Shown here piece after piece: positions 27,865 to 37,042 of a stretch of DNA of 64,000 bases. Every line of letters begins with the position of its first letter. The stretch's first letter is position 1. Made by a program: the position numbers and the translations under genes. The notes under the pieces are model-generated. The model was not told where the DNA came from, did no database searches, and saw only the letters and a list, made by a program, of their open reading frames with translations. Source of the DNA: Leyella lascolaii (GTDB taxonomy: Bacteria; Bacteroidota; Bacteroidia; Bacteroidales; Bacteroidaceae); assembly GCF_900079775.1 (NCBI RefSeq), contig NZ_LT556038.1, positions 665,754 to 729,753 on the forward strand, read 5' to 3'.

Positions 27865-27992
27865 ACATCGTGTTTCTATGGTTTCAGAATATTGAATACC
27901 TTTGTGGATGTCGCCCTCCGGGCAATCGGCGCAGGCATCGTCATATGCCATTATGCGCGACAGCTACGGACAGGCGGCATTTTTTATTCATG

Positions 27993-28721
27993 TTATCGAG
28001 AGATCAGTTCTGCCTTGAATGTTTCGTTGAACACATCCACAGTGATGCGGTATGTCCCTTCCTTGCTTATTGTCCATTTGGTGTCCTTACCGTTTGTCCT
28101 CACCAGACGGGTGCCGAGAGGGTCTTCTCCCTGCGCGAACGGATGAATCTCCTTCATCCCCCAGTTTCTCAGACCCATTATCTTGAAGCTCGACGGTTCC
28201 TCCACGTCATTATGGGTACGCAGCTCGCCCGTCCACGTCCACACCATCTCGTTGTCCGGACTCTGCGTCATCGGCTCCACCTTGAAGGCGTCCCATCCGG
28301 CGGCAGTGGCTCCGCCGCCCACGTAAGCCTCCTCCCACGGCACGAAAAGCTCGCCCGTGAGCATCTTGCCGTCGGCACTGACACGGAAGCGGTAGCGGTC
28401 TTCGGCGAACGGAACGACCCACGACGCCTTGTCGGCATCAGCCGTAAGCACCGTTCCTATGCCCTTGTTTACGATATATGAGTCCTCATACGCCGGAGCG
28501 ATGTATTTTGTTCCGTCACCCGGCTTCTCCGCCGTCATTATTCTGAGTTCCCCGTTTTTCAGCGCACCGGCGAACCTGAAGTCGCCGTCAGGAGTCTTCT
28601 GCAGCATGCGGGTTCCCTCCGGCACCGCGCTTCCTGTTATCCACAGGCTCTGATAAGTCTGCGCCTTGACTGTGTGTCCGAACAGTATAGACAATATGAA
28701 TATGATGCTTAAATGTCTCAT
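27993..28721 (-). CDS. SusE/SusF-like secreted glycan-binding protein
   Basis: 242 aa. Signal peptide 1-20 (cleavage near VKA-Q), with no lipobox cysteine, so it is probably periplasmic or surface-associated by other means. Two beta-sandwich modules follow, each opening with an ITGSAVPEG- or PWEEAYVGGGATAAGW-type phrase, as in SusE/SusF starch-binding domains; paired Trp residues (W27-type, WAF/WTWTGEL) could stack on sugars. It is 48 bp after the GH31 gene and shares its operon. No SusC or SusD homologue is in the window, so the locus is an incomplete utilisation system here. Confidence 0.75.
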   Translation of the reverse strand: MRHLSIIFILSILFGHTVKAQTYQSLWITGSAVPEGTRMLQKTPDGDFRFAGALKNGELRIMTAEKPGDGTKYIAPAYEDSYIVNKGIGTVLTADADKASWVVPFAEDRYRFRVSADGKMLTGELFVPWEEAYVGGGATAAGWDAFKVEPMTQSPDNEMVWTWTGELRTHNDVEEPSSFKIMGLRNWGMKEIHPFAQGEDPLGTRLVRTNGKDTKWTISKEGTYRITVDVFNETFKAELISR

Positions 28722-28769
28722 TTCCTTCTGTTTTTTGTTTTACAGTTCATTGTTTCTTCACGTCACGGC

Positions 28770-31040
28770 TTATTTTCCGACACTCACCTTCACCACCGTC
28801 TTCCTGTCGCATGGTATGCCCGTGAGGTTTATGCTCACAGTGCGCGTAGCCTTGTCGTACGTCCACTTCGAGCCGTCGAGCCTCTTTCCGTCAAGGCTAA
28901 CAGCCTTGGGAGCGGAAGCGGCGAGCAGTCTGACGGTGTAGTCGCGTTTCTCCGGCATTCCCGGGAACGACCCCTCACGCGCGTTGATGGTAAGAGTTAT
29001 GCTTCCGGAGGTGCGTTTCTGGTCGAACCTTGTGTTGGTGAACAGTCCCGACTTGTATCCTTCGGTGTTGTTCTCGTCCTCATACAGCGTGGACGAACCG
29101 TCCGCTCCGGGCACGACTTTAAGTATTATGCGGTCCGGACGACTGTTAAGGTTCATCACGTTCTCATAGTTCACGATGATGCTTCCGGCTTTATAGAAAT
29201 ACGGAATCTCGGTCTGTGTGTAGGAGTCGGTAAACTCCCTGTCGCCCTCAACCACCTTGTTGCGGCACACGTCGAACCATTTTCCTTCAGGAAGCCATAT
29301 CTTCCGGTCGGTCTTCCCGTTTTTCCCGGCAGTCAGAACAGGCGCGACGAGAATGTCGTCACCGAACATGTACTCGTCCTCACAGCGGTATGCGTTGTTC
29401 TCCTCAGGATGGTCATAATACAGCGGACGGCATATCGACACACCGGTGTCGTAAGCCTGGCGCGCGGCAGTGTATATGTAAGGCATCAGCTCGTATCTCA
29501 GCTTGACCGTCTGGAGCAGATCCTTGAAGTTGGGATACTTCCATATGCGCATCTCTATCTTAGGGTCGTTCGTGGCGTGAGTCCTGAACAGCGGTGAGAA
29601 CACGCCGTACTGCATCCACCTGAGATACAGCTCCGGATCGTTGTTGCCGTGCTGATGGCCGCCGAGGTCGTGTCCCCAGTAGCCGAAACATACGTTTGCC
29701 GCAGTCGCGGTGAAATACGGCTGGAAGGCGAGTGTGGGGAAAGTGGAGAACGAGTCGCCCGAGAATCCTATAGGATAACGGTGGCTTCCGAGTCCTCCCC
29801 AACGGTGGAATATGAGCGGACGGAGTTCGGGATGGGTTATCCTCATGTCGTTGTAGAACACGTGGTTGCACCAGAACGTCTCGCTGAGTCCGTCCATGCG
29901 CGGGTTGGTAAGGTTCTGCTGCCAGTCCAGCCACCAGAAGTCCACCCCGTCCTTCTCCCTGTGATGTATGATGTCCTTGAACATGTTCTTGTAGAAAAGA
30001 GGATTCTCCAGCTGCCATGGCACAACCTTTGCGGTCGCCGGATCCATGCCCATGTCCTTCGCGAGGAGGCTGAAGTTCTCCTCATCGCTGTCCACTCCGT
30101 CGGCAGGATGCAGGTTCATCGACACCTTCAGTCCCTGTCCGTGCATCCATCTGAGCAGTCCCTGCGGGTCGGGAATAAGCTCCTTGTTCCATGTCCAGCC
30201 CGTCCAGCCCTCCGTATGCCAGTCCATATCCAGAATCATAACATCTATAGGAATGTGGTTTTTCTTTATGTCTGTGACGATATCCACGAAGTCCTGCTGC
30301 GAGTAACGCTGATACTTGCTGTACCAGTATCCGAGAACGAAGAGCGGCGGCATGGGTTGTTTCCCGCCGATAAGGGTGTAGTCGTGCAACGCTTTCCTGT
30401 ATTCATGCCCGTAACCGAGGAAATACCAGTCCACAGCCGTCTTGTCCACGAGGGGCGCAACCCACGGCATTCCGTTCACATTACCGTCGAACGCGAACGT
30501 GCGGCTGCCGTCGCCTCTGCGCGCGGAGTACGATTCGTCGATGACAGACCATCCTGCGCGCGAGAGCAGACCGTTCTCGAGCTCGGACCGTTTTGAGTCT
30601 CCTATGCATCCGTCAAGTGTCCTCGTAGTGCCTTTAAGGTTGAGTGCGTCGTCCTTTCCGGGATACCACACCACCTTTCTGCCGTTCAGTTTGAACGTGA
30701 TTGAGAGCGCGTCGGGGTTCTTGTCGGCAGCGTTTATCTCCGCGTTCTTGCGGTATCGCAGTTCGAGAGCGTCCGTGCTGATGTACAGAAAGGTGTCGTC
30801 CTCACGCTTGCTGTACGAAGGCACGGGCAGACGACGGTTGACAACAGCGAATGTGGCACGGTCTTCAAACTTCCGTTCCTTGCTGTACTGGATACGTATC
30901 ATCTGCGGTGTGAGCACCGTGAAGCGCGCGCAGCCCGACTCTACCACAGCCTTCGGGTCAGCCTTGGGCTCATAGTTGTCCTGCGCTCCTGCCGCAATGG
31001 CAAGACAGACAAAATACAGTAACAATAAAATCTTCTTCAT
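28770..31040 (-). CDS. Glycoside hydrolase family 31 (alpha-glucosidase type)
   Basis: 756 aa. Signal peptide 1-19. An N-terminal beta domain is followed by the (beta/alpha)8 barrel with the nucleophile region DGVDFWWLDWQQ (catalytic Asp in WLDW) and the acid/base region PIGFSGDS. HRWGGLGSHRYP between them is typical of this clade. C-terminal beta domains (DDILVAPVL onward) complete the fold. Substrates are alpha-glucosides or alpha-xylosides; the specificity cannot be read. Export plus the adjacent SusE/F-like protein point to periplasmic or surface glycan breakdown. AAAGGAG lies only 2 nt before the ATG, an unusually close ribosome site. Confidence 0.92.
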   Translation of the reverse strand: MKKILLLLYFVCLAIAAGAQDNYEPKADPKAVVESGCARFTVLTPQMIRIQYSKERKFEDRATFAVVNRRLPVPSYSKREDDTFLYISTDALELRYRKNAEINAADKNPDALSITFKLNGRKVVWYPGKDDALNLKGTTRTLDGCIGDSKRSELENGLLSRAGWSVIDESYSARRGDGSRTFAFDGNVNGMPWVAPLVDKTAVDWYFLGYGHEYRKALHDYTLIGGKQPMPPLFVLGYWYSKYQRYSQQDFVDIVTDIKKNHIPIDVMILDMDWHTEGWTGWTWNKELIPDPQGLLRWMHGQGLKVSMNLHPADGVDSDEENFSLLAKDMGMDPATAKVVPWQLENPLFYKNMFKDIIHHREKDGVDFWWLDWQQNLTNPRMDGLSETFWCNHVFYNDMRITHPELRPLIFHRWGGLGSHRYPIGFSGDSFSTFPTLAFQPYFTATAANVCFGYWGHDLGGHQHGNNDPELYLRWMQYGVFSPLFRTHATNDPKIEMRIWKYPNFKDLLQTVKLRYELMPYIYTAARQAYDTGVSICRPLYYDHPEENNAYRCEDEYMFGDDILVAPVLTAGKNGKTDRKIWLPEGKWFDVCRNKVVEGDREFTDSYTQTEIPYFYKAGSIIVNYENVMNLNSRPDRIILKVVPGADGSSTLYEDENNTEGYKSGLFTNTRFDQKRTSGSITLTINAREGSFPGMPEKRDYTVRLLAASAPKAVSLDGKRLDGSKWTYDKATRTVSINLTGIPCDRKTVVKVSVGK

Positions 31041-31146
31041 ATCTCCTTTACATATAATATAATGTATACTATAAAAAAAACATTGTGAATTTTCAAGGCA
31101 CAGATTTTATTCGCATCACTGACACCGTCTCGCGGCATGGTTTGCC

Positions 31147-31176
31147 GCTCCGGCATGCCTCAAATCATGCCGGAGC
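31147..31176 (-). terminator. Perfect stem-loop just after the GLUG-protein gene
   Basis: GCTCCGGCATG (31147-31157) and CATGCCGGAGC (31166-31176) form an 11-bp perfect stem with an 8-nt loop, 13 nt beyond the stop codon. No T-run follows on the minus strand, so it may stabilise the 3' end or damp read-through into GH31 rather than terminate fully. Confidence 0.45.
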
Positions 31177-31189
31177 GAAAACAGGACAT

Positions 31190-34120
31190 TTATTTCACGA
31201 GTATCTTACGTACCGTTCCGTCGGTCATCCTCACCACATTCACGCCTTTCCGGAGTATCTGCAACCTGACGCCAGAGAGCGTCCACATGCTTTCCACATC
31301 AGCTCCGACAGTGTCCTTGACGCTGTCTATGGCGTCAGTGACGGGTTCGTTGACATATTCCTTGCCGTCGAAGAACACCACCTTGTGCGTCTTGTCGAGC
31401 ACCGGATGAGCATCCTCACCGAGAGTCTGGAAGAAAACGGCGTCCTCACTCTGCCTTCCGTTGAGCAGATAGCACAGTTCTCCGTTCTCCAACTGGGTGG
31501 AAGTGACGCCATTGACCTGCTTTCCGTCGAGCTCGTAACAGTTGACGAACGCTGTCTTGTTGCCCCGTGCGAACGTGTTGGAAGCGTCAGGCGACTCAAG
31601 CACAATCTCACCGGCGTTGTAGCAGTTTTCCACTTTAGCCCTGTCGCCGAGCCATCCTGACAGTCCGGCACTCTCACGCTGAGCCGTTATGACACCCGTG
31701 TTGTAACAGTCGGATATGTATACGAGAGCCTTCTGTTGGTCGTTCACACCAAGTATTCCGCCCGCGTTGGCACCGGTGACAGTGACGTCAGCCTCGTTGC
31801 CGCAGCCCGAAATCTCAAGAAGTCCATTGTTTACGACGGTCCCGACAATGCCTGCCGCCCATGCCTTTGCATAGATATAGCACGACGCATCCATAACAAC
31901 GTTTCTTATCTTTGCGCCTCCGTTCACGACACCGAAGAGTCCTTTGTTGCCCTCCAGACCATTCTCTACAGTAAGATTGAGTATGCGGTGCCCGTTGCCT
32001 TCGAACACTCCGGCATAAGGATAATCAGATGTTCCGATGCCGGGATAAGCATAGATGCCGCTCATATCGATGTCCGCGCCGAGCGTGATAGCCACCGTGC
32101 GGCTCACATTTCCCTTAGCCATGCCGTCGGCGACAGCCATAAGCTGCTCTCCTGTTGTGATGAGGCGCGCGCCGCAGTTGCGGCATACACCGTCGGCATA
32201 GTCGTGCTCAGGCACTGTGACAGAAGTCCCGTCGTTTGTGAATGTGGCGTCCGCGCCTAAAGTCCTGTCGCAGTTGACGTCTCCAGCCACACTTACCGTC
32301 TTATGACCGGTGAACGGAAGCGGAACGGCATCCTCACCGAGAGTCTGCGTCCAAGGCGAGCCGCATGAGCTGAACGCATTGAGCAGATAGCACAGCTCAC
32401 CCGAGGCGGCAGACTGTTCCTTGCCGAGCAGTGTGGCGTCGCCGCTCTCCAGGAACGGTGTCCAGTAATAACAGTTGTCATACTGCACCCCGTTGCGCGC
32501 GAAGACATCACAATTTCCCGTCGTGGAAAAGTTGAGATTGCTTACCACATAAACATTCTGAAGCAGTATCTCCTTCGCTCCGTGGGCATATCCTATGATG
32601 CCCGCGCTTCCGTCACTCTGCGGCGCGTCAATCTTTCCGGCATATCCGCAGTTGCGGAAAACGATATTGTCATGAGTGTTGGACGCCAGTCCTCCGTGTG
32701 TCGCGTCACCCGAATAAGAAGATGTGATGTTGACCGTGCTCACGCAGTTCTCTATGAGCGAGGAGCCCCTTGAGGCACTCAGGATGCCACCAGCATAACG
32801 TGCCGTGGTGCTGACAGAGCCTGTTATAAGAAGATTGCGTATTGCCGCACCGTTTATGAAACGGAACAGAGCCACGTTGTCCTTGTCCGTGTCGTAGGCT
32901 ATTTTTATGCTGTGCTCCCTGCCGTCGAATGTTCCAGAGTACGGCACATTCTCCACCTCGCCTATCATAACACCCTTTGCCGTATAGCCGCTGAAGTCAA
33001 TGTCCGCCGTGAGATATGCTCCGGCAGCGGCGTCCACCTTGTTAGCGTATGCCGCAAACCAATAGAGCTGCTGCGGTGTGGAGACGGCATACAGCCCGTC
33101 GGCATCCGCTTTCATGAAGTCAGTGTCGACCGATCCGCACACCGAGCATACGCCGTCCACAAAATCGTGAGGCTCGCGCACAGACACATTCTCGTTAGAG
33201 TAGCCCTTCGCCTCGCCCGCCGGAGTGCCGTCGCAATTGAGGTTTCCCACGAGATAAACAGTGCCGTGCGTGCTGAAAGGCACCGGCTGGAGATCCTCGC
33301 CGAGCGTCTGATACCATATATTGTCGTTGCCGTGGTTGTTCATGAGATATGCCGCGGCACCGCTTCTGAAATCCTCCCCGCTTATCTTGGTGCCCTGATA
33401 GCCGTATATGTCATACAGTTCTGACGACGTGCACGTGTTGCGGTAGAGCGACTTTGTGCCGTCCATGCCGGTGACGTTGCCCGAGTTGAAGCAGTTCTTT
33501 ATGACCGATCCGCCGCCTACCCAGCCCGAAATGGCTGCGCTCTCACGTCCTCCGTCAATCTGTCCGGCATTATAACAGTTGGTGATATTGAAGTTACAGC
33601 TTCCCAGATAGCTCACTCCGATGATTCCGGCGGCATTGGCACCGCTGGCATATACAGCCGCCTCGTTGCCGCAGTTCTCTATCGTCACCGTGCCGCCGCC
33701 CACCGAGCCGCCTGCTATACCGGCACAAAAATCCTTGCCTGCGACCGAAGAAGAGGCGTCCACTATCACATTCTTTATATAAGCACCGTTTGAAACCACA
33801 CCGAAAAGCCCCACGTAGCTCTTTGCAGGAGAGTCGATTGTGAGGTTGCGCACATAGTTGCAGCCGCCGTCAAAGACACCGCTGAAAGGCACGTCGCCGC
33901 TTCCGATGGGTGAGAACCCGATGCCCGTCATGTCAACATCCCGGGTCATCACACCTTTGATATTGCCGTTGCCCTCAGCCACGAGGCGCGAGAACTCCGC
34001 GAGATCGGCTCCGGAGGAAATCTGGTAAACACCGTCCTTGATGTCTATAGCCGACGCATGGGACGCACCGCCAAGCCACAGTGCCGTCAACGCAATGCAA
34101 ACAGATAAATGTCTTATCAT
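31190..34120 (-). CDS. Large secreted GLUG-repeat protein with CxxC-containing modules
   Basis: 976 aa. Signal peptide 1-24 (ASHASA-I). Three large modules share the same order: an opening phrase like ISSGADLAEFSRLV, a DIDMSG strand, PIGSGDVPFSGVFDGG, GLUG motifs (GLFGVVSNGAYIKNV, AAGIIGV, AAISGW), and a closing LGEDxxPVPF. Between modules are short DGVCSVCGS and DGVCRNCGA segments with CxxC. The tail (~930-976, MWTLSGVRLQILRKGVNVV...) resembles the short C-terminal sorting-like tail seen on other secreted proteins here. GLUG proteins form beta-helical surface fibres, some acting as adhesins or proteases' pro-regions. No catalytic motif seen. Function unknown. Confidence 0.8.
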   Translation of the reverse strand: MIRHLSVCIALTALWLGGASHASAIDIKDGVYQISSGADLAEFSRLVAEGNGNIKGVMTRDVDMTGIGFSPIGSGDVPFSGVFDGGCNYVRNLTIDSPAKSYVGLFGVVSNGAYIKNVIVDASSSVAGKDFCAGIAGGSVGGGTVTIENCGNEAAVYASGANAAGIIGVSYLGSCNFNITNCYNAGQIDGGRESAAISGWVGGGSVIKNCFNSGNVTGMDGTKSLYRNTCTSSELYDIYGYQGTKISGEDFRSGAAAYLMNNHGNDNIWYQTLGEDLQPVPFSTHGTVYLVGNLNCDGTPAGEAKGYSNENVSVREPHDFVDGVCSVCGSVDTDFMKADADGLYAVSTPQQLYWFAAYANKVDAAAGAYLTADIDFSGYTAKGVMIGEVENVPYSGTFDGREHSIKIAYDTDKDNVALFRFINGAAIRNLLITGSVSTTARYAGGILSASRGSSLIENCVSTVNITSSYSGDATHGGLASNTHDNIVFRNCGYAGKIDAPQSDGSAGIIGYAHGAKEILLQNVYVVSNLNFSTTGNCDVFARNGVQYDNCYYWTPFLESGDATLLGKEQSAASGELCYLLNAFSSCGSPWTQTLGEDAVPLPFTGHKTVSVAGDVNCDRTLGADATFTNDGTSVTVPEHDYADGVCRNCGARLITTGEQLMAVADGMAKGNVSRTVAITLGADIDMSGIYAYPGIGTSDYPYAGVFEGNGHRILNLTVENGLEGNKGLFGVVNGGAKIRNVVMDASCYIYAKAWAAGIVGTVVNNGLLEISGCGNEADVTVTGANAGGILGVNDQQKALVYISDCYNTGVITAQRESAGLSGWLGDRAKVENCYNAGEIVLESPDASNTFARGNKTAFVNCYELDGKQVNGVTSTQLENGELCYLLNGRQSEDAVFFQTLGEDAHPVLDKTHKVVFFDGKEYVNEPVTDAIDSVKDTVGADVESMWTLSGVRLQILRKGVNVVRMTDGTVRKILVK

Positions 34121-34170
34121 ACGTTTCAGTTTTTAAATTTAGGTTTAAATGATATTGCAATCGTACCATG

Positions 34171-34178
34171 CAAAAATA
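34171..34178 (-). promoter_or_regulatory. Promoter -7 box of the GLUG-protein gene
   Basis: Minus strand TATTTTTG, about 50 bp before the start codon. No good -33 element at the usual distance. Confidence 0.4.
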
Positions 34179-34226
34179 GGAAAAAACCATACAATAATAT
34201 AGTTACGGCTCATTTGTATAACGATT

Positions 34227-34259
34227 TTATCAGTTGTATAAACAAAGGACAACTGATAA
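34227..34259. repeat. Perfect 11-bp inverted repeat, possible operator
   Basis: TTATCAGTTGT (34227-34237) and ACAACTGATAA (34249-34259), separated by 11 bp. It lies upstream of the GLUG-protein promoter and downstream of the regulator's terminator. Centre-to-centre spacing of 22 bp (two helical turns) suits a dimeric or tetrameric DNA-binding protein. Confidence 0.55.
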
Positions 34260-34303
34260 TCAACGACTTACAAAACCGGATGTAACGCTTTTGTATTACC
34301 GTT

Positions 34304-34343
34304 AAAAAGCCCGTATGACGCCTGTCAGAGCCACGTACGGGCT
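34304..34343 (-). terminator. Rho-independent terminator of the DUF6377 regulator gene
   Basis: On the minus strand AGCCCGTA (34343-34336) pairs with TACGGGCT (34315-34308) and is followed by five T, about 70 nt after the stop codon. The loop is 20 nt. Confidence 0.7.
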
Positions 34344-34411
34344 CCGACAATGTGTTTTTCACGCTTTCCGGCGGTGTCGCGGCGACCTTTCCGTCATCCA
34401 GCCGCCGACAT

Positions 34412-35998
34412 TCAGATTGCCATGATTGCCGGTTCGAACTTGCTGTTGTCGAGCAACGAGCGGTTTTTCACGCGCGTCTTGTATGTGTTCACCGTATGCA
34501 CCGAATAGTTGAGGAAGTTGGCTATGCGCTCGCTGTCGCTTATTCCGAGACGTATGAGAGCGAATATGCGCATCTCCGAAGTGAGCGAGTTCTTGCGCGG
34601 CACGGTGCGGTATTTCTCCTCGAAGAGCATGTTGTACTTTTCTATGAAGTCGGGGAAGAGCTTCAGAAACGCCGCGTCGAACGCCGCATACATGCTGTCG
34701 CGCTCAGCATCGAGCACCGTACTGCCGATGATGTCGCGCAGTCCGCCATACTGATGTGCCGCTATTCGGTGGTCGAGTGTGGTGAAAAGCTTCTGCAGTC
34801 TCTGCAAAAGCTCGGAATTGGCACAGAAAGACGAGCCTATGTACTCGTTCTTTATCTTGTTTGCCTCGGTGAGCTGGCGGTTCACCTCCCGCAGTTGTGC
34901 CAGGTTGTCGCTTATGGTGTTGCGTGCCTGAAGAATCTTGGCGTTCTTGCGTCTGACAGACCACACCGCCGCCAGCGACACGGCGAGCAGCACCACGAAA
35001 AGCCCCGCGGCGAGCATAAAACTGTTGCGCTGGCTGCGCACAGCCTCATAGCGGTCCTGCTCTATGAGCGGAAGTATGGCACCGAGGTCTATCTTGCGCT
35101 GGCGAGAGTCGTAGAAAGTGATGTCATCCAATGCGAGATGTATGTAGCGGCTCGCGCGGTCGTAGTCGTCCTTATAGATGAGACTGGCGAGCTGGTAGAG
35201 CGCCGTTATCTCACGGGTGCACGAGATGTTGTCGCAGATAGCCGACTTCGCGAAGTACACCTTTGTGCTGTCCGTCTGCCCTGTCCCGCTGAACGCCCAC
35301 GCCACTACGGCATAGGTCATAGCCTTACTGTGGATGTCCGCATCGCCGTATTTCTGGAATTCGCGGAACGCATCGACGCATCCGGCAAACTGTCTGGTGC
35401 GCATACGCTGCGTGCAGAGGTTCATCCAGTAGTCGGCGGTGTTTTTCGGAGTGAGCATCACCATCGTGTCGACATACGCAATGCTCTTCTGCCTGTACTT
35501 GTCGCAGTATGACGTGCCTGCGGCATAGTTGGCATACTCCTGCCACATCTTGGCGTACAGCCCGTAATACTGTCTCTTCAGCCTCGCGTCAAGCCGTTCC
35601 GGACTCACCGCCCCGAGCGTGTGCTGCGCCTCATTCATGATGCCTGCCGATATCTGACAGAAAGCGAGGGCAAACCGCGCCTCCGCCTCAATGCCGTAAC
35701 TGCCTGTCTTTCCAGCCGTGTCCATGCACCGCCCGGCGTATATCATAGCCGAGTCATTGCGGTAGGACTTGTATTCCTCGAACAGACGGTATAAAATCTT
35801 GTATTGTCCGAGAGGGTCGGACACGGAGTCGAGCGAGCGGCGCAGACGTGCTATGCGCTGCTTTTTGGCATTCTCATAATTGTCTTTGCTCTCCAGACTC
35901 TTGTCCAACTGCCGCAGCCAGTACTCCACATTGTCGGAAGCACTTGCGTAAAAAGAAGGAAGAACTATTGTCAGTAGTATAATTGTCAGGGCTCTCAT
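34412..35998 (-). CDS. DUF6377-type membrane-spanning LuxR-like regulator
   Basis: 528 aa. Signal peptide 1-21. A helical TPR-like periplasmic region covers ~25-320, with one membrane segment (~332-352, LAAGLFVVLLAVSLAAVWSV). A coiled coil (~355-400) leads to a cytoplasmic DUF6377 part. The end carries a LuxR-type helix-turn-helix (ALIRLGISDSERIANFLNYS followed by VHTVNTYKTRVKNRS). Such one-piece regulators sense periplasmic signals and act on surface-protein or glycan loci. The adjacent GLUG, GH31 and SusE/F genes on the same strand are the likely targets. Its own leader is long (about 240 nt). Confidence 0.8.
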   Translation of the reverse strand: MRALTIILLTIVLPSFYASASDNVEYWLRQLDKSLESKDNYENAKKQRIARLRRSLDSVSDPLGQYKILYRLFEEYKSYRNDSAMIYAGRCMDTAGKTGSYGIEAEARFALAFCQISAGIMNEAQHTLGAVSPERLDARLKRQYYGLYAKMWQEYANYAAGTSYCDKYRQKSIAYVDTMVMLTPKNTADYWMNLCTQRMRTRQFAGCVDAFREFQKYGDADIHSKAMTYAVVAWAFSGTGQTDSTKVYFAKSAICDNISCTREITALYQLASLIYKDDYDRASRYIHLALDDITFYDSRQRKIDLGAILPLIEQDRYEAVRSQRNSFMLAAGLFVVLLAVSLAAVWSVRRKNAKILQARNTISDNLAQLREVNRQLTEANKIKNEYIGSSFCANSELLQRLQKLFTTLDHRIAAHQYGGLRDIIGSTVLDAERDSMYAAFDAAFLKLFPDFIEKYNMLFEEKYRTVPRKNSLTSEMRIFALIRLGISDSERIANFLNYSVHTVNTYKTRVKNRSLLDNSKFEPAIMAI

Positions 35999-36243
35999 AG
36001 TGTGTCATTGTTTTTGTCCGCCCAACACCGTATATGCCTGATGCCGGTCTGTCAAGACTCCATCATGCCACGCCGACCGGCTTTCACACGCTTCGTCCAC
36101 AGCATGCGTCACGCCGCAACGGCACTTCCTGCGGCATGTCAGGACTGCTACCACGGCAGACCACAGGCATCGTATGTCCGTGACAGTGCATGCGGAAGGA
36201 AACAAAAACCTCCGTCTGTATTACGGACACGGATTGGATTATA

Positions 36244-36251
36244 CAAAGATA
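36244..36251 (-). promoter_or_regulatory. Promoter -7 box with long leader for the DUF6377 regulator
   Basis: Minus strand TATCTTTG followed by TATAA, about 245 bp before the start codon. The intervening leader contains CGTCCGTAATACAGACGG-like complementary words but no convincing short gene. Confidence 0.45.
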
Positions 36252-36535
36252 CATATTTTTTGAAAATACATACCGCACGATTATATTTTTTTTAAAGACT
36301 TTATCACATTCTCGGGATGGCTTTACTCAATAATCCGATACATTACGGATACTGTCCGAAGCACATCATACATTTATTATATATTAAGTTAATGCCGTCA
36401 TGATTTTAACATTCCGGTTTTCCCACATCCGTGTGACAATGACACAGGAAAGACACCGTAGGAAAGCCTCAACATGCGGTAAAGTAAGCCGCGAGCAGCC
36501 TGATAAAGGTGGAGAAAGAGGGGTATAGCGAACAA

Positions 36536-36755
36536 AAAGCGTTTTTTTCTGCCATCAGAGAGGCTTTCCCACTGTGCGGAAGAGACTCTTCGGGAGCACG
36601 GAAAAGCCTCTTTCGCGATGCCAAAGAGCCTGTTCCGCAAAGCGGCAAAGCACGTTCCGCGCGTCAGCAGAGCACAACCGGCTGGACATCAACGTCTTGC
36701 ATAAAAGCCGCAAAAGCCGTCCACAGCCTGATAAAAAACATTTTCCGGCGTGCAG
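36536..36755. repeat. 22-bp-period degenerate array (array 3, ten units)
   Basis: Units start at 36536 + 22n. Clear ones are 36558 (GAGAGGCTTTCCC...), 36580 (AAGAGACTCTTCGG...), 36602 (AAAAGCCTCTTTCGC...), 36624 (AAGAGCCTGTTCCGC...) and 36646 (CAAAGCACGTTCCGC...). In-phase weaker ones are at 36712 and 36734. The remainder of the 1-kb gap (36300-37042) has no gene I can support. Confidence 0.75.
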
Positions 36756-37042
36756 TCATGGTTATGACGGCGTATGACACAGCCGTTGCGTGACTATAGT
36801 TGAGAATAAGCAATTATACGGAAGCCATAATCATATTGCATGACTATTATAAAGTATGTGGCGTGCATAACAAACCGCATCTCACGGAAGGTGCGGCACG
36901 GCATATGAAAAAACGAGAGACGAGACACCGGCAAGGCGCATGAGGCGCGGTGCAGGCAGACAGGCAGGGCGTGATGAAGGACTTTGCCACGAGACAAAAC
37001 AAGGAACGCCGCGTACGGACAGACTACTCCCGAGGACACATC

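Noticed and set aside
27993..35998. Complete polysaccharide utilisation locus
   Set aside because: GH31, SusE/F-like protein and a regulator are present, but no SusC/SusD pair, so only a partial locus can be claimed.
36005..36205. 66-residue frame inside the DUF6377 leader
   Set aside because: No domain, Cys/Arg-rich, and no conservation evidence available.
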